From Pseudomonas eucalypticola (GTDB taxonomy: Bacteria > Pseudomonadota > Gammaproteobacteria > Pseudomonadales > Pseudomonadaceae), in the NCBI RefSeq assembly GCF_013374995.1, contig NZ_CP056030.1:5054501-5118500 (forward strand): 64,000 nucleotides of DNA, written 5' to 3'. Shown here in pieces: positions 38,961 to 47,789 of this stretch. Under the pieces are notes generated by a model. The model saw only the letters and a program-made list of their open reading frames with translations. It ran no database searches and was not told the DNA's origin. How positions within the stretch are numbered: position 1 is the stretch's first letter; each line of letters begins with the position of its first letter. A program made the translations under genes and the position numbers.

Positions 38961-38966
38961 AGGTAG

Positions 38967-39557
38967 ATGGACATGCCAACCAGTGAAACCGTTTCTGACC
39001 GAAGGCCCCCAGATCAACCACGGAGGCAGTCAGAAGATACGTGCCACATTCCGCTAGTCTTCACCCGCCACAACCGCCCCCTCCACACCCTCTGGCTCGA
39101 ATCCCAAGCCTGGTTCTCAGCCCGCGACCTAGGCCGTCTCATTGGCCGGCACCTCGAATCTCACGCCCTGCGCAAGCTCGACCCCGACCAAACCCGCACC
39201 CTACCGCTACTCTATAACGGCGAAGTCCAGCAAACAGTGATGATCAACGAGTCAGCCGCCTACATGACTCTAGTCCACCATTTCATCCCCGAGAACCGTA
39301 GCCTCAGACGCTGGCTCACCAATGAAGTCATCACTGTCATCCGCGACGAGCACGCCCACCACAACGCTCAAGTTCCAAGCCTCAGCCTTCTTCGCTGGGC
39401 ACAGCTTTCATTGAGCATGCTGCACTGGCAAAACGAACCTTGGATTCGGTTACGTGACGTTCCAGAGATCCTGACGCATCCGCATCTCGCGCAGCCTGGC
39501 TCAAGTCCAACGCTATCACGTTGGCGGCGGGTGCTTGCCAGGTTGATTCACCGCTAG
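38967..39557 (+). CDS. BRO-N domain protein, phage antirepressor-like
   Basis: 196 residues; ATG at 38967, with another ATG two codons later. The BRO-N core is visible: LVFTRHNRPLHTLWL, AWFSARDLGRLIG, HALRKLDPDQTRTLPLL and the SAAYMTLVHHFIPENRSLRRWLTNEV helix. BRO-N domains bind DNA and occur in phage antirepressors and as stand-alone regulators. The C-terminal 60 residues are specific. No other prophage gene is near. The two-hairpin leader upstream suggests post-transcriptional control. Confidence 0.8.
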   Translation: MDMPTSETVSDRRPPDQPRRQSEDTCHIPLVFTRHNRPLHTLWLESQAWFSARDLGRLIGRHLESHALRKLDPDQTRTLPLLYNGEVQQTVMINESAAYMTLVHHFIPENRSLRRWLTNEVITVIRDEHAHHNAQVPSLSLLRWAQLSLSMLHWQNEPWIRLRDVPEILTHPHLAQPGSSPTLSRWRRVLARLIHR

Positions 39558-39566
39558 CCCCAGCCA

Positions 39567-39597
39567 GCATGGAGGTTAGGACTCCCAGCCTCCATGC
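39567..39597. terminator. hairpin between convergent BRO-N and mcrC genes
   Basis: GCATGGAGG (39567-39575) pairs exactly with CCTCCATGC (39589-39597). No T run follows on either side, so termination is uncertain. Confidence 0.4.
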
Positions 39598-39617
39598 CGG
39601 ACCCAATCCAGCGCTAG

Positions 39618-40913
39618 TCAAACGCTTCCGTCTACATGCGACGAACAAAACGGCAGCGAGACCGCATCCCCGCATACCAACCGTCCCAACTCCAAATCAA
39701 ACGGCACCACCCACAGCCTCATCCCGGGCGCGTACTCAAACACCGGCAGCGCATCCTGAAACCGAGCCCGCCGTGGGTAGATCAACACCAAATCCCCCTC
39801 GCCGCCCAGGTATTTATGCCCGTAGGCGAACATCTGATAAAAATCCGCTTGGCCTAGTCCGTAGTGTTTGCCTTTCATCTCGCTATCTAGACGCTTCCAT
39901 TTGGTGTCCATCACCCAACGTTTCCCGTTGTGCTCAACCACCAAGTCCGGCCTCAATTGAAATACCTGCTTGTCCCGATGAATGCACAAATGCTCACCGC
40001 TGACCTGGGCGCTTACGGTTGCACCTGATGCCAGCGTCTCCCGCAGGCAAGCCGCGACATAATTCTCAAACAGCCGCTCCATCGGGAACAGCAAGCTCAT
40101 CCCTCGCCACTCTCCCGCCACCGCGAGAGGTGTCTGCTGCTGGAGAATCAACTCAACCCACGGCTTCACCGGTTGGTAGTGCGCCATTAGGCGATCGTGC
40201 TGCCACTGCTTTAGATCCTGTGCGATATCGCGGCTGACGGGCACATCGTGGAACAGCGACCGAAGCTCATGAGCAAGGCGCCAGTTGCTTGGATCTTGGG
40301 TTGCCTTGCAGACGATCCCCAGCGCTGCCTTAAGTAGCCGATTCTCGGGACGATCAGGCAGAAATACGTCGTGACTGATTTGGAACTGATGGCGACGGCT
40401 CGGCGCCTGGCGCATTTGTCGGACGGTGTTGAGTTGGCCGCGCAGGTACGGCTGTTCTTCTTCGACACGGTGGTAGTCGAACCGAATGCCGCGCTTGACG
40501 AGGTGATCCAGCGCCTCAAGGAAGCGGCCCATCACCCACTCTGTCAACGGGGCATCGAAGCGCTGCAACGATGCTGCACCTACTTCGCGAGCGGGCAAAT
40601 TTAGAGATGCCTGGATCATGCGCCGGAGCAGCGTACGACTCTGCTGAATACAGTCGCCTTGCTCGAAATGCTTAGGCAAAATTTCGATACGCGTGCCGCA
40701 AGGGCTCTCCAGGGCTCCTACGTAGTTATCCAGCTTGAGCCAGCGGCGATCCTGCACTTGCACCAGCGCTGCGCCTGCCTGACTGAACGAGGCGTTAAGG
40801 TCACAGAGCCAATCAAAAACGGTTGGGCTGACCTGGGCTATGTCTAGGTCGGGATGCGCGACATGGCTGGTGGTCAGCCGCGCGTACTCCCGAACCGTCA
40901 GGGTGATGCTCAC
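39618..40913 (-). CDS. mcrC: McrC-type nuclease subunit of a type IV restriction system
   Basis: 431 residues. The N-terminal part is the McrB-contacting region; the C-terminal PD-(D/E)xK domain has QLRPDLVVEHNGKRWVMDTKWKRL near residues 330-355, followed by QADFYQMFAYGHKY. It is the cutting subunit that works with the McrB GTPase. Its GTG/ATG start overlaps the mcrB stop by four bases. Composition is nearer to core genes than the AT-rich genes to the left, suggesting a different transfer event. Confidence 0.92.
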   Translation of the reverse strand: MSITLTVREYARLTTSHVAHPDLDIAQVSPTVFDWLCDLNASFSQAGAALVQVQDRRWLKLDNYVGALESPCGTRIEILPKHFEQGDCIQQSRTLLRRMIQASLNLPAREVGAASLQRFDAPLTEWVMGRFLEALDHLVKRGIRFDYHRVEEEQPYLRGQLNTVRQMRQAPSRRHQFQISHDVFLPDRPENRLLKAALGIVCKATQDPSNWRLAHELRSLFHDVPVSRDIAQDLKQWQHDRLMAHYQPVKPWVELILQQQTPLAVAGEWRGMSLLFPMERLFENYVAACLRETLASGATVSAQVSGEHLCIHRDKQVFQLRPDLVVEHNGKRWVMDTKWKRLDSEMKGKHYGLGQADFYQMFAYGHKYLGGEGDLVLIYPRRARFQDALPVFEYAPGMRLWVVPFDLELGRLVCGDAVSLPFCSSHVDGSV

Positions 40914-42460
40914 CCCTGTTGCTCACTCAACAACTTAATTACCTTTCTCCCTAGATGGCGGGTGTTGTAGGCAGCACCCGATGACCACAGGGTAGGTACG
41001 TCATGCTTCTGCGCCAGCTCGCGCAGTAACGGGAGTACCGGTTTGACCGGCTGGCCATCGCGGTCTATTTCGATGGTGCCTGATGCCAACTGCCGCAAGG
41101 TCAGGTCTTGCCACTGCACTTCCTGAGCACCGTACTGGACTGGCGCAGCCACTTTGAGCGTGTGGTCGAGGATGCCCAGGTACGATTCGATACGCTCGAA
41201 TGCCGGTGTATTGATCTCCCATCGGTCATTGCTCTGGGCGACGACCACTGCATCACCAAACAGGTGATTGATGTCCTGAGTCGGCTGCACCACGAAGCGA
41301 TAGTCAAAGTCCTTGCGTTGATCATTGAGGACCCATTGGATGCGCTGCCAATCCTCAAAGAAGTACTCCTGCAGCAATGGCAAGATTTGCTGCTGGAAGA
41401 TCCCCGCCAGCGTCGGCAAGGTCGGGCTCTTTTTCAGCGGCATGAAATAGGCGTGGCCCAAGCAATGGTCACGGTCGAGCAGAGCCGCAATGCGGGCGTT
41501 GATCACGCCGAGCAACTCGTCGATAGCCACCCCTTCCACCACTACGCCTTCGAGCAACTCGGGATTGGGCGGCACTTCAATGAAGGTGAAGCGGCGGCGC
41601 AGTGCAATGTCCATGGACGCGAGGGAGCGGTCGGCGGTGTTCATCGTGCCAATGAGGTAGACGTTGTTCGGCACACTGAAGCGGTCTTTGGAATACGGCA
41701 GCGTGACTTCCAACGCCTCGTCCGCGCCGGCACGCTTGGAGGGTTCTATCAGGGTGATAAGCTCGCCGAAGATCCGCGAGACATTGCCGCGGTTGATTTC
41801 GTCGATGATTAGGACCTTCGGGGTATCTGTCTTCGGCGAATGTTCATGGTCAAAGAGACCGCCACTTTCGCCGCCGATCATGTGTTCGACCATCGCCGGC
41901 AGTACGTTTTTGTAGCCATTGACGATGAACGGATCGAGGGTTGAATTCGATAGTTTCTTGTCCCAGGACTGGTCACGAAAATCGTTAACCGTTACCTGCT
42001 TTGAAAGTACCGCCTCTGCCATAAAACACAGCATTTCCATGCCGATCTGTAGATGGTTTCCCTTTGGCTTTTCGAACGTCACAACGTCTTTGGAGACGTA
42101 GATGATTTTATAGCCCGTGCCATAGGTATCACCGACCTTGAAGGATCGGTACGCGCCACTGGGTGGTAGGCAGAGGGTTTTGAATACCCCTGGGACCACG
42201 CTGTAACGAAGCTGTCCGGTCTCGTCGCTGTCGGCGCGCAGCCCTTCCACGAAGTCTTCGTAGCTGAAGCTTTGGTGGAAAGTGACGAAGCGAACGTCGC
42301 CCTGGGCGGCAAATTCATCGAACCGGTTTTTGAGGGCTTCGCGGCTTTGGGCGTGGGTCTTGAGGTAGGCAGGATCGAGAATTTCGAGCGCAGCCTCAAT
42401 GGTCGCATAGGTTTTCCCGGTGCCCGGTGGGCCGAAGAAAATTTGGTTGAGCGAAGCCAT
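40910..42460 (-). CDS. mcrB: McrB-type GTPase without the N-terminal DNA-binding domain
   Basis: 516 residues from the ATG at 42460. The AAA+ GTPase starts at once: Walker A FFGPPGTGKTY at residues 8-18, Walker B KVLIIDEINRGN, the McrB signature GTMNTADRSLA, and the sensor region DIALRRRFTF. A domain of about 100 residues (YRSFKVGDTYGTGYKIIYV and on) is inserted between the FVEGL motif and Walker B. E. coli McrB has a separate N-terminal domain reading methylcytosine; here it is missing, so target reading may lie in the insert or elsewhere. Confidence 0.9.
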   Translation of the reverse strand: MASLNQIFFGPPGTGKTYATIEAALEILDPAYLKTHAQSREALKNRFDEFAAQGDVRFVTFHQSFSYEDFVEGLRADSDETGQLRYSVVPGVFKTLCLPPSGAYRSFKVGDTYGTGYKIIYVSKDVVTFEKPKGNHLQIGMEMLCFMAEAVLSKQVTVNDFRDQSWDKKLSNSTLDPFIVNGYKNVLPAMVEHMIGGESGGLFDHEHSPKTDTPKVLIIDEINRGNVSRIFGELITLIEPSKRAGADEALEVTLPYSKDRFSVPNNVYLIGTMNTADRSLASMDIALRRRFTFIEVPPNPELLEGVVVEGVAIDELLGVINARIAALLDRDHCLGHAYFMPLKKSPTLPTLAGIFQQQILPLLQEYFFEDWQRIQWVLNDQRKDFDYRFVVQPTQDINHLFGDAVVVAQSNDRWEINTPAFERIESYLGILDHTLKVAAPVQYGAQEVQWQDLTLRQLASGTIEIDRDGQPVKPVLPLLRELAQKHDVPTLWSSGAAYNTRHLGRKVIKLLSEQQG

Positions 42461-42691
42461 TGGGGAACATCCTTGTAGGAAAATTCCTAGCACGTTAGCC
42501 AGATTGCCAGCATTGGTAAACCCTCCCCAACTGCCTGCCCCCTGCCTCGATAATCTGAAACGACTGACCTGAACACGAGATTTTTCTCAAGTGCATCGAT
42601 GCTTGAATAAGGCAGGCCATCTCGCCATACCTCCAGCAGGTTTAAAGACTTGAATATTCCTCGCCTCACAGCCATGCAATATGCCACTCTA

Positions 42692-42708
42692 GTAAACCCA
42701 TGGTTTAC
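42692..42708. promoter_or_regulatory. inverted repeat before abiEi, probable operator
   Basis: GTAAACC, CAT, GGTTTAC, framed by GCCA and TGGC on either side. AbiEi antitoxins of known systems repress their own operon by binding inverted repeats in the promoter; this site lies 17-33 bp before the preferred abiEi start. Confidence 0.5.
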
Positions 42709-42724
42709 GGATATGGCGATTAGC

Positions 42725-43642
42725 ATGGCTCAGGACCCCGCAAAAACTGCATTTTATAAACTGAGCTTGCTCGCCCAAGCGGTGCCAGACGATCTGGTCC
42801 TTCCCAGGGAATGGCTGCTTCAACAAGGCTTTACGGATGATAACCTCACCGGCTACGTTCGCTCGGGCTACCTAAGCCGCGTTGGCCGGGCGCTGTACGC
42901 TAAGCCACAAGCTGGTAGGTCCTGGTTGTTCGGGGAAAAGCAAAAAGACGAAGGCGCATTACCTACCGCCATTGCGCCCTGGAAGATCGCACTTTCTTCT
43001 TCACTTCTGACGGAACCAACCCCGCTTGCGGTTGCTGGTTATAGCGCTTTGGAAGTCCGAAACCTAGCGCACTTCCACAGTAACCAGCCTCTTCGCGAGA
43101 TCTGGGTGACCGGCCCTAAAGCCCTACCCCGATGGGTTGCACAAATGAACAGTGTTGATTGGCGGCTAATACCGGCCGGTAAGCTATTCGTGGATGCGGC
43201 CGGCATGCCGACTGATCAACAGCTCTTCAACCTCGACACGGATGAACTCGACCACACCCTGCAAATGAGAGGTTTCGAGGCCATTGGACGAGACTCAAAT
43301 AGATCTTGGATAGTTGCATCCACACCTGAGCGCGCCTTGCTCGAATGGGCAAGCCAATTGAATACCGAGGCGGATTGGCGGCATTTCTATGAGGTAATGG
43401 AGGGGGTACCGTCGCTGCGCCCAACGCTACTTCGCATGCTGCTTGCTCGCTGCAAATCGGTCAAAGCCAAGCGTGTATTTCTCTGGATGGGTAAGCAGCT
43501 TGATGCTAGCTGGTATCACGCCCTCAAGCGGGACATGAGCGGCATCGACCTGGGCAAGGGGAAGCGGCAACTCATCCCTGGCGGGGCACTTGATACCGAA
43601 TATCAGATCACGGTAGTGCGGGAGATTTCTGATGGCGTCTGA
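42725..43642 (+). CDS. abiEi: AbiEi antitoxin of a type IV toxin-antitoxin pair
   Basis: 305 residues. The N-terminal winged helix has KTAFYKLSLLAQAVPDDLVLPREWL and GYVRSGYLSRVGRALYA, and the C-terminal part has the AbiEi antitoxin region PLAVAGYSALEVRNLAHF and ASTPERALLEWAS. It both represses the operon and neutralises AbiEii. Start choice is uncertain: ATG 42725 fits the family N-terminus; 42713 or TTG 42650 would include or abut the inverted repeat. Overlaps the toxin gene by 11 bases. Confidence 0.88.
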   Translation: MAQDPAKTAFYKLSLLAQAVPDDLVLPREWLLQQGFTDDNLTGYVRSGYLSRVGRALYAKPQAGRSWLFGEKQKDEGALPTAIAPWKIALSSSLLTEPTPLAVAGYSALEVRNLAHFHSNQPLREIWVTGPKALPRWVAQMNSVDWRLIPAGKLFVDAAGMPTDQQLFNLDTDELDHTLQMRGFEAIGRDSNRSWIVASTPERALLEWASQLNTEADWRHFYEVMEGVPSLRPTLLRMLLARCKSVKAKRVFLWMGKQLDASWYHALKRDMSGIDLGKGKRQLIPGGALDTEYQITVVREISDGV

Positions 43643-44540
43643 GGCCTATAAAGCGCAAGTCCGGCTACTGGTGCAGGTATTGAATGCCTTCCGCGGTTGC
43701 GACGTGTTTGCTCTAAAGGGCGGCACCGCGATCAACCTATTCCTGCAGAACCTGCCTCGCCTATCGGTGGATATTGATCTGAATTTTCTTCCTGGGCTCG
43801 AATACGCCAAAGCCTTACCCATGATCGACGACGAGTTGTCTGCGATAGCGATCCGAATACAGAAAATCGCGGGGGTAATGAAGGTAGAAAGGCCGCCAAA
43901 TGACGGCCTAAAGCGTACAGTGTTTGGCAAAGGCGCCCGAGTGAAAATCGAGGTGAATCCGGTTATACGGGGCATCGTTTATCCTGCCACGGTCCTACCA
44001 GTTCAAGGCAACGTTGAGCATGCCTTCGGTTATGCCGAGATGCTTGTAGCCAGCAGCGACGATGTGTACGGCGGTAAGCTGGTTGCTGCCCTCGACCGTC
44101 AGCATCCTCGCGACCTTTACGATGTGCGATTGATGATGGACTCTGGCTTGGTCAGCGACCATCTGATGAAAGCTTTTGCTGTCTATCTATGCTCCTCGAA
44201 CGCACCCATGAGCGAGATTCTCGCCCCTCGCTTCAAAGACCTTACCGATACCTATAAAAATCAGTTTATCGGGATGGTCGAGCAACCTATTAGCTTGCAA
44301 CGCCTGGAGGAAACGCGAATAGAAATGGTCGAAATGATCCAGACAAAATTGGGTGACGCAGAGAAAAAATTCATCATGAGTGTTCAGCGGCGAGAGCCGG
44401 ATTGGGAAGTTCTGGGCATTGATGGACTGGCTGGTTTACCGTCGGTCGGGTTCAAGGTCGCCAACCTCAATAGGATGAGGTCTGAAGCATACGCGGCCGA
44501 GAGTCAGGCTCTGGAATCGCTCCTCCAAACGTTTAGCTAG
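43632..44540 (+). CDS. abiEii: AbiEii nucleotidyltransferase toxin
   Basis: 302 residues. The nucleotidyltransferase signature is ALKGGTAINLF (GGT at 30-32) with VDIDLNF (Asp 47 and 49) completing the active site, and KIEVNP and the DVYGGKLVAALDRQHPRDLYDV block follow. AbiEii proteins arrest growth, in studied cases by modifying tRNA, and give abortive phage defence. Translation is coupled to the antitoxin by an 11-base overlap. Confidence 0.92.
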   Translation: MASEAYKAQVRLLVQVLNAFRGCDVFALKGGTAINLFLQNLPRLSVDIDLNFLPGLEYAKALPMIDDELSAIAIRIQKIAGVMKVERPPNDGLKRTVFGKGARVKIEVNPVIRGIVYPATVLPVQGNVEHAFGYAEMLVASSDDVYGGKLVAALDRQHPRDLYDVRLMMDSGLVSDHLMKAFAVYLCSSNAPMSEILAPRFKDLTDTYKNQFIGMVEQPISLQRLEETRIEMVEMIQTKLGDAEKKFIMSVQRREPDWEVLGIDGLAGLPSVGFKVANLNRMRSEAYAAESQALESLLQTFS

Positions 44541-44715
44541 ATGCCGAGCCGGCAAAGAATACGGACCCAGCGTAGTAAGCAGCTGTCAAACGGCATTGCC
44601 CGTGTATACCTCCTTGATTTCCTGTGCACTGGCACATCTGCGGCCCCGTACCAGCGAGCATCGAAAATAAACAGCTCGCTGGCAAGCCGCCCCCTGCGGT
44701 CGGCATAACTGCCCT

Positions 44716-45858
44716 TCAGGGCGCTACCACCACCCCCTGCCCCACATCCACCTCGTCCCACTGCAAAATGCCCTCGCTTCTCGCCGTGGCAATCAACTGT
44801 GCCCTCACGTTCCGGGCAGTAGCTTTTTTGCCTGAGGCGCCGATCGCTTCCCACCACAATGCCGCCACCCCGGCCACATGCGGGCAGGCCATGCTGCTGC
44901 CGCTCATGGTCTTGAGGCCGCCACCCGTGCGTGCCGAGGTGATGCCTACGCCGGGTGCCGACAAGGTGGCCATGGTGTTGGAAAAATCCGCTACCCGCAG
45001 CCCGCCGCCGCTGGCGCGGCCCACGGCGGCCACGGAGATGACGTCGTCCGCCGCGGCGGGCAGGGAGGCGGCGAGGCGGTATTCGGGGTCGTCGCCGCGG
45101 CGGCTTTCGTTGCCGGCTGCGGCGACGACCAACGCGCTGGTGCCGAAGGCGGCGCGGGCTTTGGTCATGCCCATGATGGCGTCGAACATGCGCAGGTTGC
45201 CGCGGTAGGTTTCCAAGGCTTCGGAAGTGGCTAACTGCACCGGCCAGCCTTCGCTGGTCCGGCTTTTGACCATGCCGGGGAAGTCGAAGCCCAACGACAT
45301 GGAGATGTGCGCACGCTGTTCCAATGCCCACAGCATGCCGTTGAAGATCATTTCCGAGCTGCCGCCACCTTTGTTGTCCAGTACTTTGCCGATCAACGCA
45401 CGGCTGATGCCGGGGGCGACGCCGATGCGGGTGGCCAGGCCACGGCCGAAGATGACCCCGGCGCAATGGGTACCATGGCCCAGAGCATCGCCGTTACCTG
45501 AACCGCTGAAGTCTTTCTCGACCAGGTCCACGCCGGCGAAGGCTGGGTGCTCGGCGTCGATGCCCGTGTCGAGCACGGCCACAGTAACGCCGTTGCCCGT
45601 GTAACGGCTGTGTCCGGCAACCCTTTCAACCCCCCAGGGCTCAGCACGGGTCTCGGCTTTAGCCGCCTTGGGCTTGATCAGGCGGGTTGGCATCTTTGGC
45701 GCCACCAGGGCTACCTCGGGCTCGGCCACGAGTTCGGCCAACGCGTGGGCCGGAACCCGTTCCACGGTGAGGGATGGATCAGTTGCAACGGCCCTGACCC
45801 CAGCCAAGCCATGGCTGGCAGTCGGGATTTCACGGCGCAGGATGATGTACTCTTTCAT
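44716..45858 (-). CDS. subtilisin-like S8 serine protease, no signal peptide
   Basis: 380 residues. The triad is Asp97 (AVLDTGID), His128 (GHGTHCAG) and Ser322 (SGSSMACPHVAG), with oxyanion Asn250 (AAAGNES). A short N-terminal segment (EYIILRREIPTASHGLAG) resembles an inhibitor-I9-type propeptide, but no export signal precedes it, so it is probably cytoplasmic or leaves by another path. It lies at the right edge of the defence island and could be island cargo or core; GC is high like the core. Confidence 0.88.
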   Translation of the reverse strand: MKEYIILRREIPTASHGLAGVRAVATDPSLTVERVPAHALAELVAEPEVALVAPKMPTRLIKPKAAKAETRAEPWGVERVAGHSRYTGNGVTVAVLDTGIDAEHPAFAGVDLVEKDFSGSGNGDALGHGTHCAGVIFGRGLATRIGVAPGISRALIGKVLDNKGGGSSEMIFNGMLWALEQRAHISMSLGFDFPGMVKSRTSEGWPVQLATSEALETYRGNLRMFDAIMGMTKARAAFGTSALVVAAAGNESRRGDDPEYRLAASLPAAADDVISVAAVGRASGGGLRVADFSNTMATLSAPGVGITSARTGGGLKTMSGSSMACPHVAGVAALWWEAIGASGKKATARNVRAQLIATARSEGILQWDEVDVGQGVVVAP

Positions 45859-46161
45859 GGTTACGGTCCTTGTAATAGCGAAAGTCGCGCATGGACCGTA
45901 GGCTTCGCCGAGCAGCTAAGGTAGAGGGAAAGGGTTGCTTCAGAGCCAGAATGGCCGGCTGGAATCAGTGCCGCGCGGGTGAGCGCCCTTCCAGCAGCCA
46001 CAACAGAATCCGCACCTTTCGGGCATCCAGTTGCCCCGCCATTACCGGTGGCGTCCATACCGTACCCGAAGCGCCAACCCGAGAATCGCGTTAAATCACG
46101 GCAATTCGGGCGGGACTGACGGGGCGGCATTGAAAATGTCCTTGTGGCTTTAACAAGAAAG
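45859..46161. other. 303-bp gap, no gene seen
   Basis: Lies between the start of the protease gene and the end of the membrane-protein gene. It should hold the protease promoter on its left side, but I find no convincing -35/-10 pair, hairpin terminator or small ORF with a ribosome site. Confidence 0.5.
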
Positions 46162-47370
46162 TCAGAGGTAATCCCGAGTGCAAGCACTCGCCACAATCAA
46201 CAACCCTATGAAAGGCACGATCAACAGCGTACTCACGGCCATCGACACCGCATTGGCCACGAACGGATGTACCCACGCCGGCAGCTTCTGCGCCAGCCCA
46301 TCGGCCAGGGGCGCCGCCACCAGCGCGCCGAGTACTGCGCTGAGGGCCACGACCAGCGGGCTGCCGCCGTGGGTGAGGACTGCCGCGGGTACCACCGACA
46401 CGATGGGGATGTAGGTGGGGTACCAGCCCTTGGCCATCCAGTGGCCGCGCCACAGGTAGATACCAATGGCCGAGCTGAGCGCCTGGCCGGCGATGATCGG
46501 CAGCAACAGGCCGGTGCCATACACCGGGCTGTCGGGGTTCAGCCACCAGGCCAGGAGCACGCCCGCCAGCAAGCCGAGGCTGGCCCATTCGTTGCCGAAG
46601 AACGGCGCTTCGGAGAAGTCGGCGAGCACCCGGCGCAGGCCCCATACCACCCCGTACCTGACCTGGGGCGCCGGCGGCTGCGCAACCTCGGCGGGCTGCC
46701 TGGGCGTGACCAGAATGGGAAACCATTTGCACAGCACGAAGGCAACGATACTGGCCATGGCCATCCCCGAAACAGCGCCCACCACCGCAGGAATATTCCA
46801 CCGCAGGCAAACGAAATTGACCAGCAGCAGGCTGGCAGGTGTGACGAGCAACGCGCCCAGCACCGCACCATTGAGGGCAACCTTCCAGCCGGGGCCGAAC
46901 ACCAACACCAGCGCGGCGGGCAAAGACACGAAGGCAACGAACGTGGGCTGCCAGCCGTCGGCGTCCAGGGTCCAGCCCCACAGCAGGTTGCTCAACAGCA
47001 GGCTGATGAGCGAGCTGGTCACCAGCCAGGGCCACAGGCCGCTGCCATAGGCGATGGCGAAACCCTGCCAGCGTTTGCCGGTGCCATTGGCCCACCATGC
47101 CAGGCCCGCGCCAGCCAGCAAGCCGAGGCTGGCGAATTCGTGTTTGTAGAAAGCGAATTCGCTGATGTCGCCGATACCCCACCGCAGCCAGGCGCCGGGG
47201 CGATCCAGGTTGGCGAGGATGTCGGCGTAGCTGGGCCAATGGCTGTCGAGTACCAGGCCATGGGACAGGAACAGCCCGGCGACAAAACTCAGCCCGGCCA
47301 CCGCGAGCAGCAGCCAGATGACCTGATGCGGGTGGATAGGCAAGGCACTGGGAGGGGATGCGGTAGACAT
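46162..47370 (-). CDS. inner-membrane protein with internal duplication
   Basis: 402 residues from the ATG at 47370, with about ten hydrophobic segments. Two halves repeat the same pattern: FAFYKHEFASLGLLAGAGLAW (first) and APFFGNEWASLGLLAGVLLAW (second), each followed by WPWLVTSS/GLLLPIIAG-like, GWQPTFVAFVSL/GWYPTYIPIVSV and LNGAVLGALLVTPASL/VALSAVLGALVAAPLA blocks. This is a fused tandem duplication, as in many transporters. I do not recognise the family; no soluble enzymatic domain is present. Confidence 0.75.
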   Translation of the reverse strand: MSTASPPSALPIHPHQVIWLLLAVAGLSFVAGLFLSHGLVLDSHWPSYADILANLDRPGAWLRWGIGDISEFAFYKHEFASLGLLAGAGLAWWANGTGKRWQGFAIAYGSGLWPWLVTSSLISLLLSNLLWGWTLDADGWQPTFVAFVSLPAALVLVFGPGWKVALNGAVLGALLVTPASLLLVNFVCLRWNIPAVVGAVSGMAMASIVAFVLCKWFPILVTPRQPAEVAQPPAPQVRYGVVWGLRRVLADFSEAPFFGNEWASLGLLAGVLLAWWLNPDSPVYGTGLLLPIIAGQALSSAIGIYLWRGHWMAKGWYPTYIPIVSVVPAAVLTHGGSPLVVALSAVLGALVAAPLADGLAQKLPAWVHPFVANAVSMAVSTLLIVPFIGLLIVASACTRDYL

Positions 47371-47789
47371 GGGCGGTTTCCTGAGTGTGTTCTCATCCGG
47401 ATCGGGCGCCCATGTAAAAGCAATCCCCAAGGAGGAAATACCGTCCCTTTCCGGTACATATGTATGACGTTTCCCAAGTTTCCGCGCACAGCGCTCATGC
47501 ACAAGCGCTCCGATGAACGTAAAGATGACGCTACACGTTTTCATGTTGCGTACAGGTGCACAGGCGTATTGTAAAAACAGGCCCTTGCTGGCATGCCAGG
47601 GCCCTGGGGCCTGCTTGCCCCAGCCGGCTTGCGCAATGGCTTGGGCTATACTCAAGCAGGATGCGCGGGTGTTTTCCGGCCACCACGGCGACCGGAAACC
47701 CTGGGTACAGGGTATCCACTCCCACGCGGAGGGGTACACAACCGGCCACGCGACCAAACCGCCGTAGGACTCAACATCTGGCAGGCATC
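47371..47789. other. 419-bp gap with a nested hairpin, no gene supported
   Basis: Separates two divergent genes. It contains CAGGCCC (47577-47583) pairing with GGGCCTG (47606-47612) around an inner TGGCATGCCA. No T run follows. No convincing promoter pair or small gene was found. Confidence 0.4.

Noticed and set aside
38749..39057. 102-codon ORF overlapping the BRO-N leader
   Set aside because: Arg/Pro-rich, no ribosome site, out of frame with BRO-N and crossing its start.
38967..39557. BRO-N gene as evidence of a prophage
   Set aside because: No integrase, structural or lysis genes nearby; a lone BRO-N gene is common in defence islands.
47461..47520. Short ORF of about 18 codons in the 47.4 kb gap
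   Set aside because: No ribosome site at useful spacing and no conservation cue.
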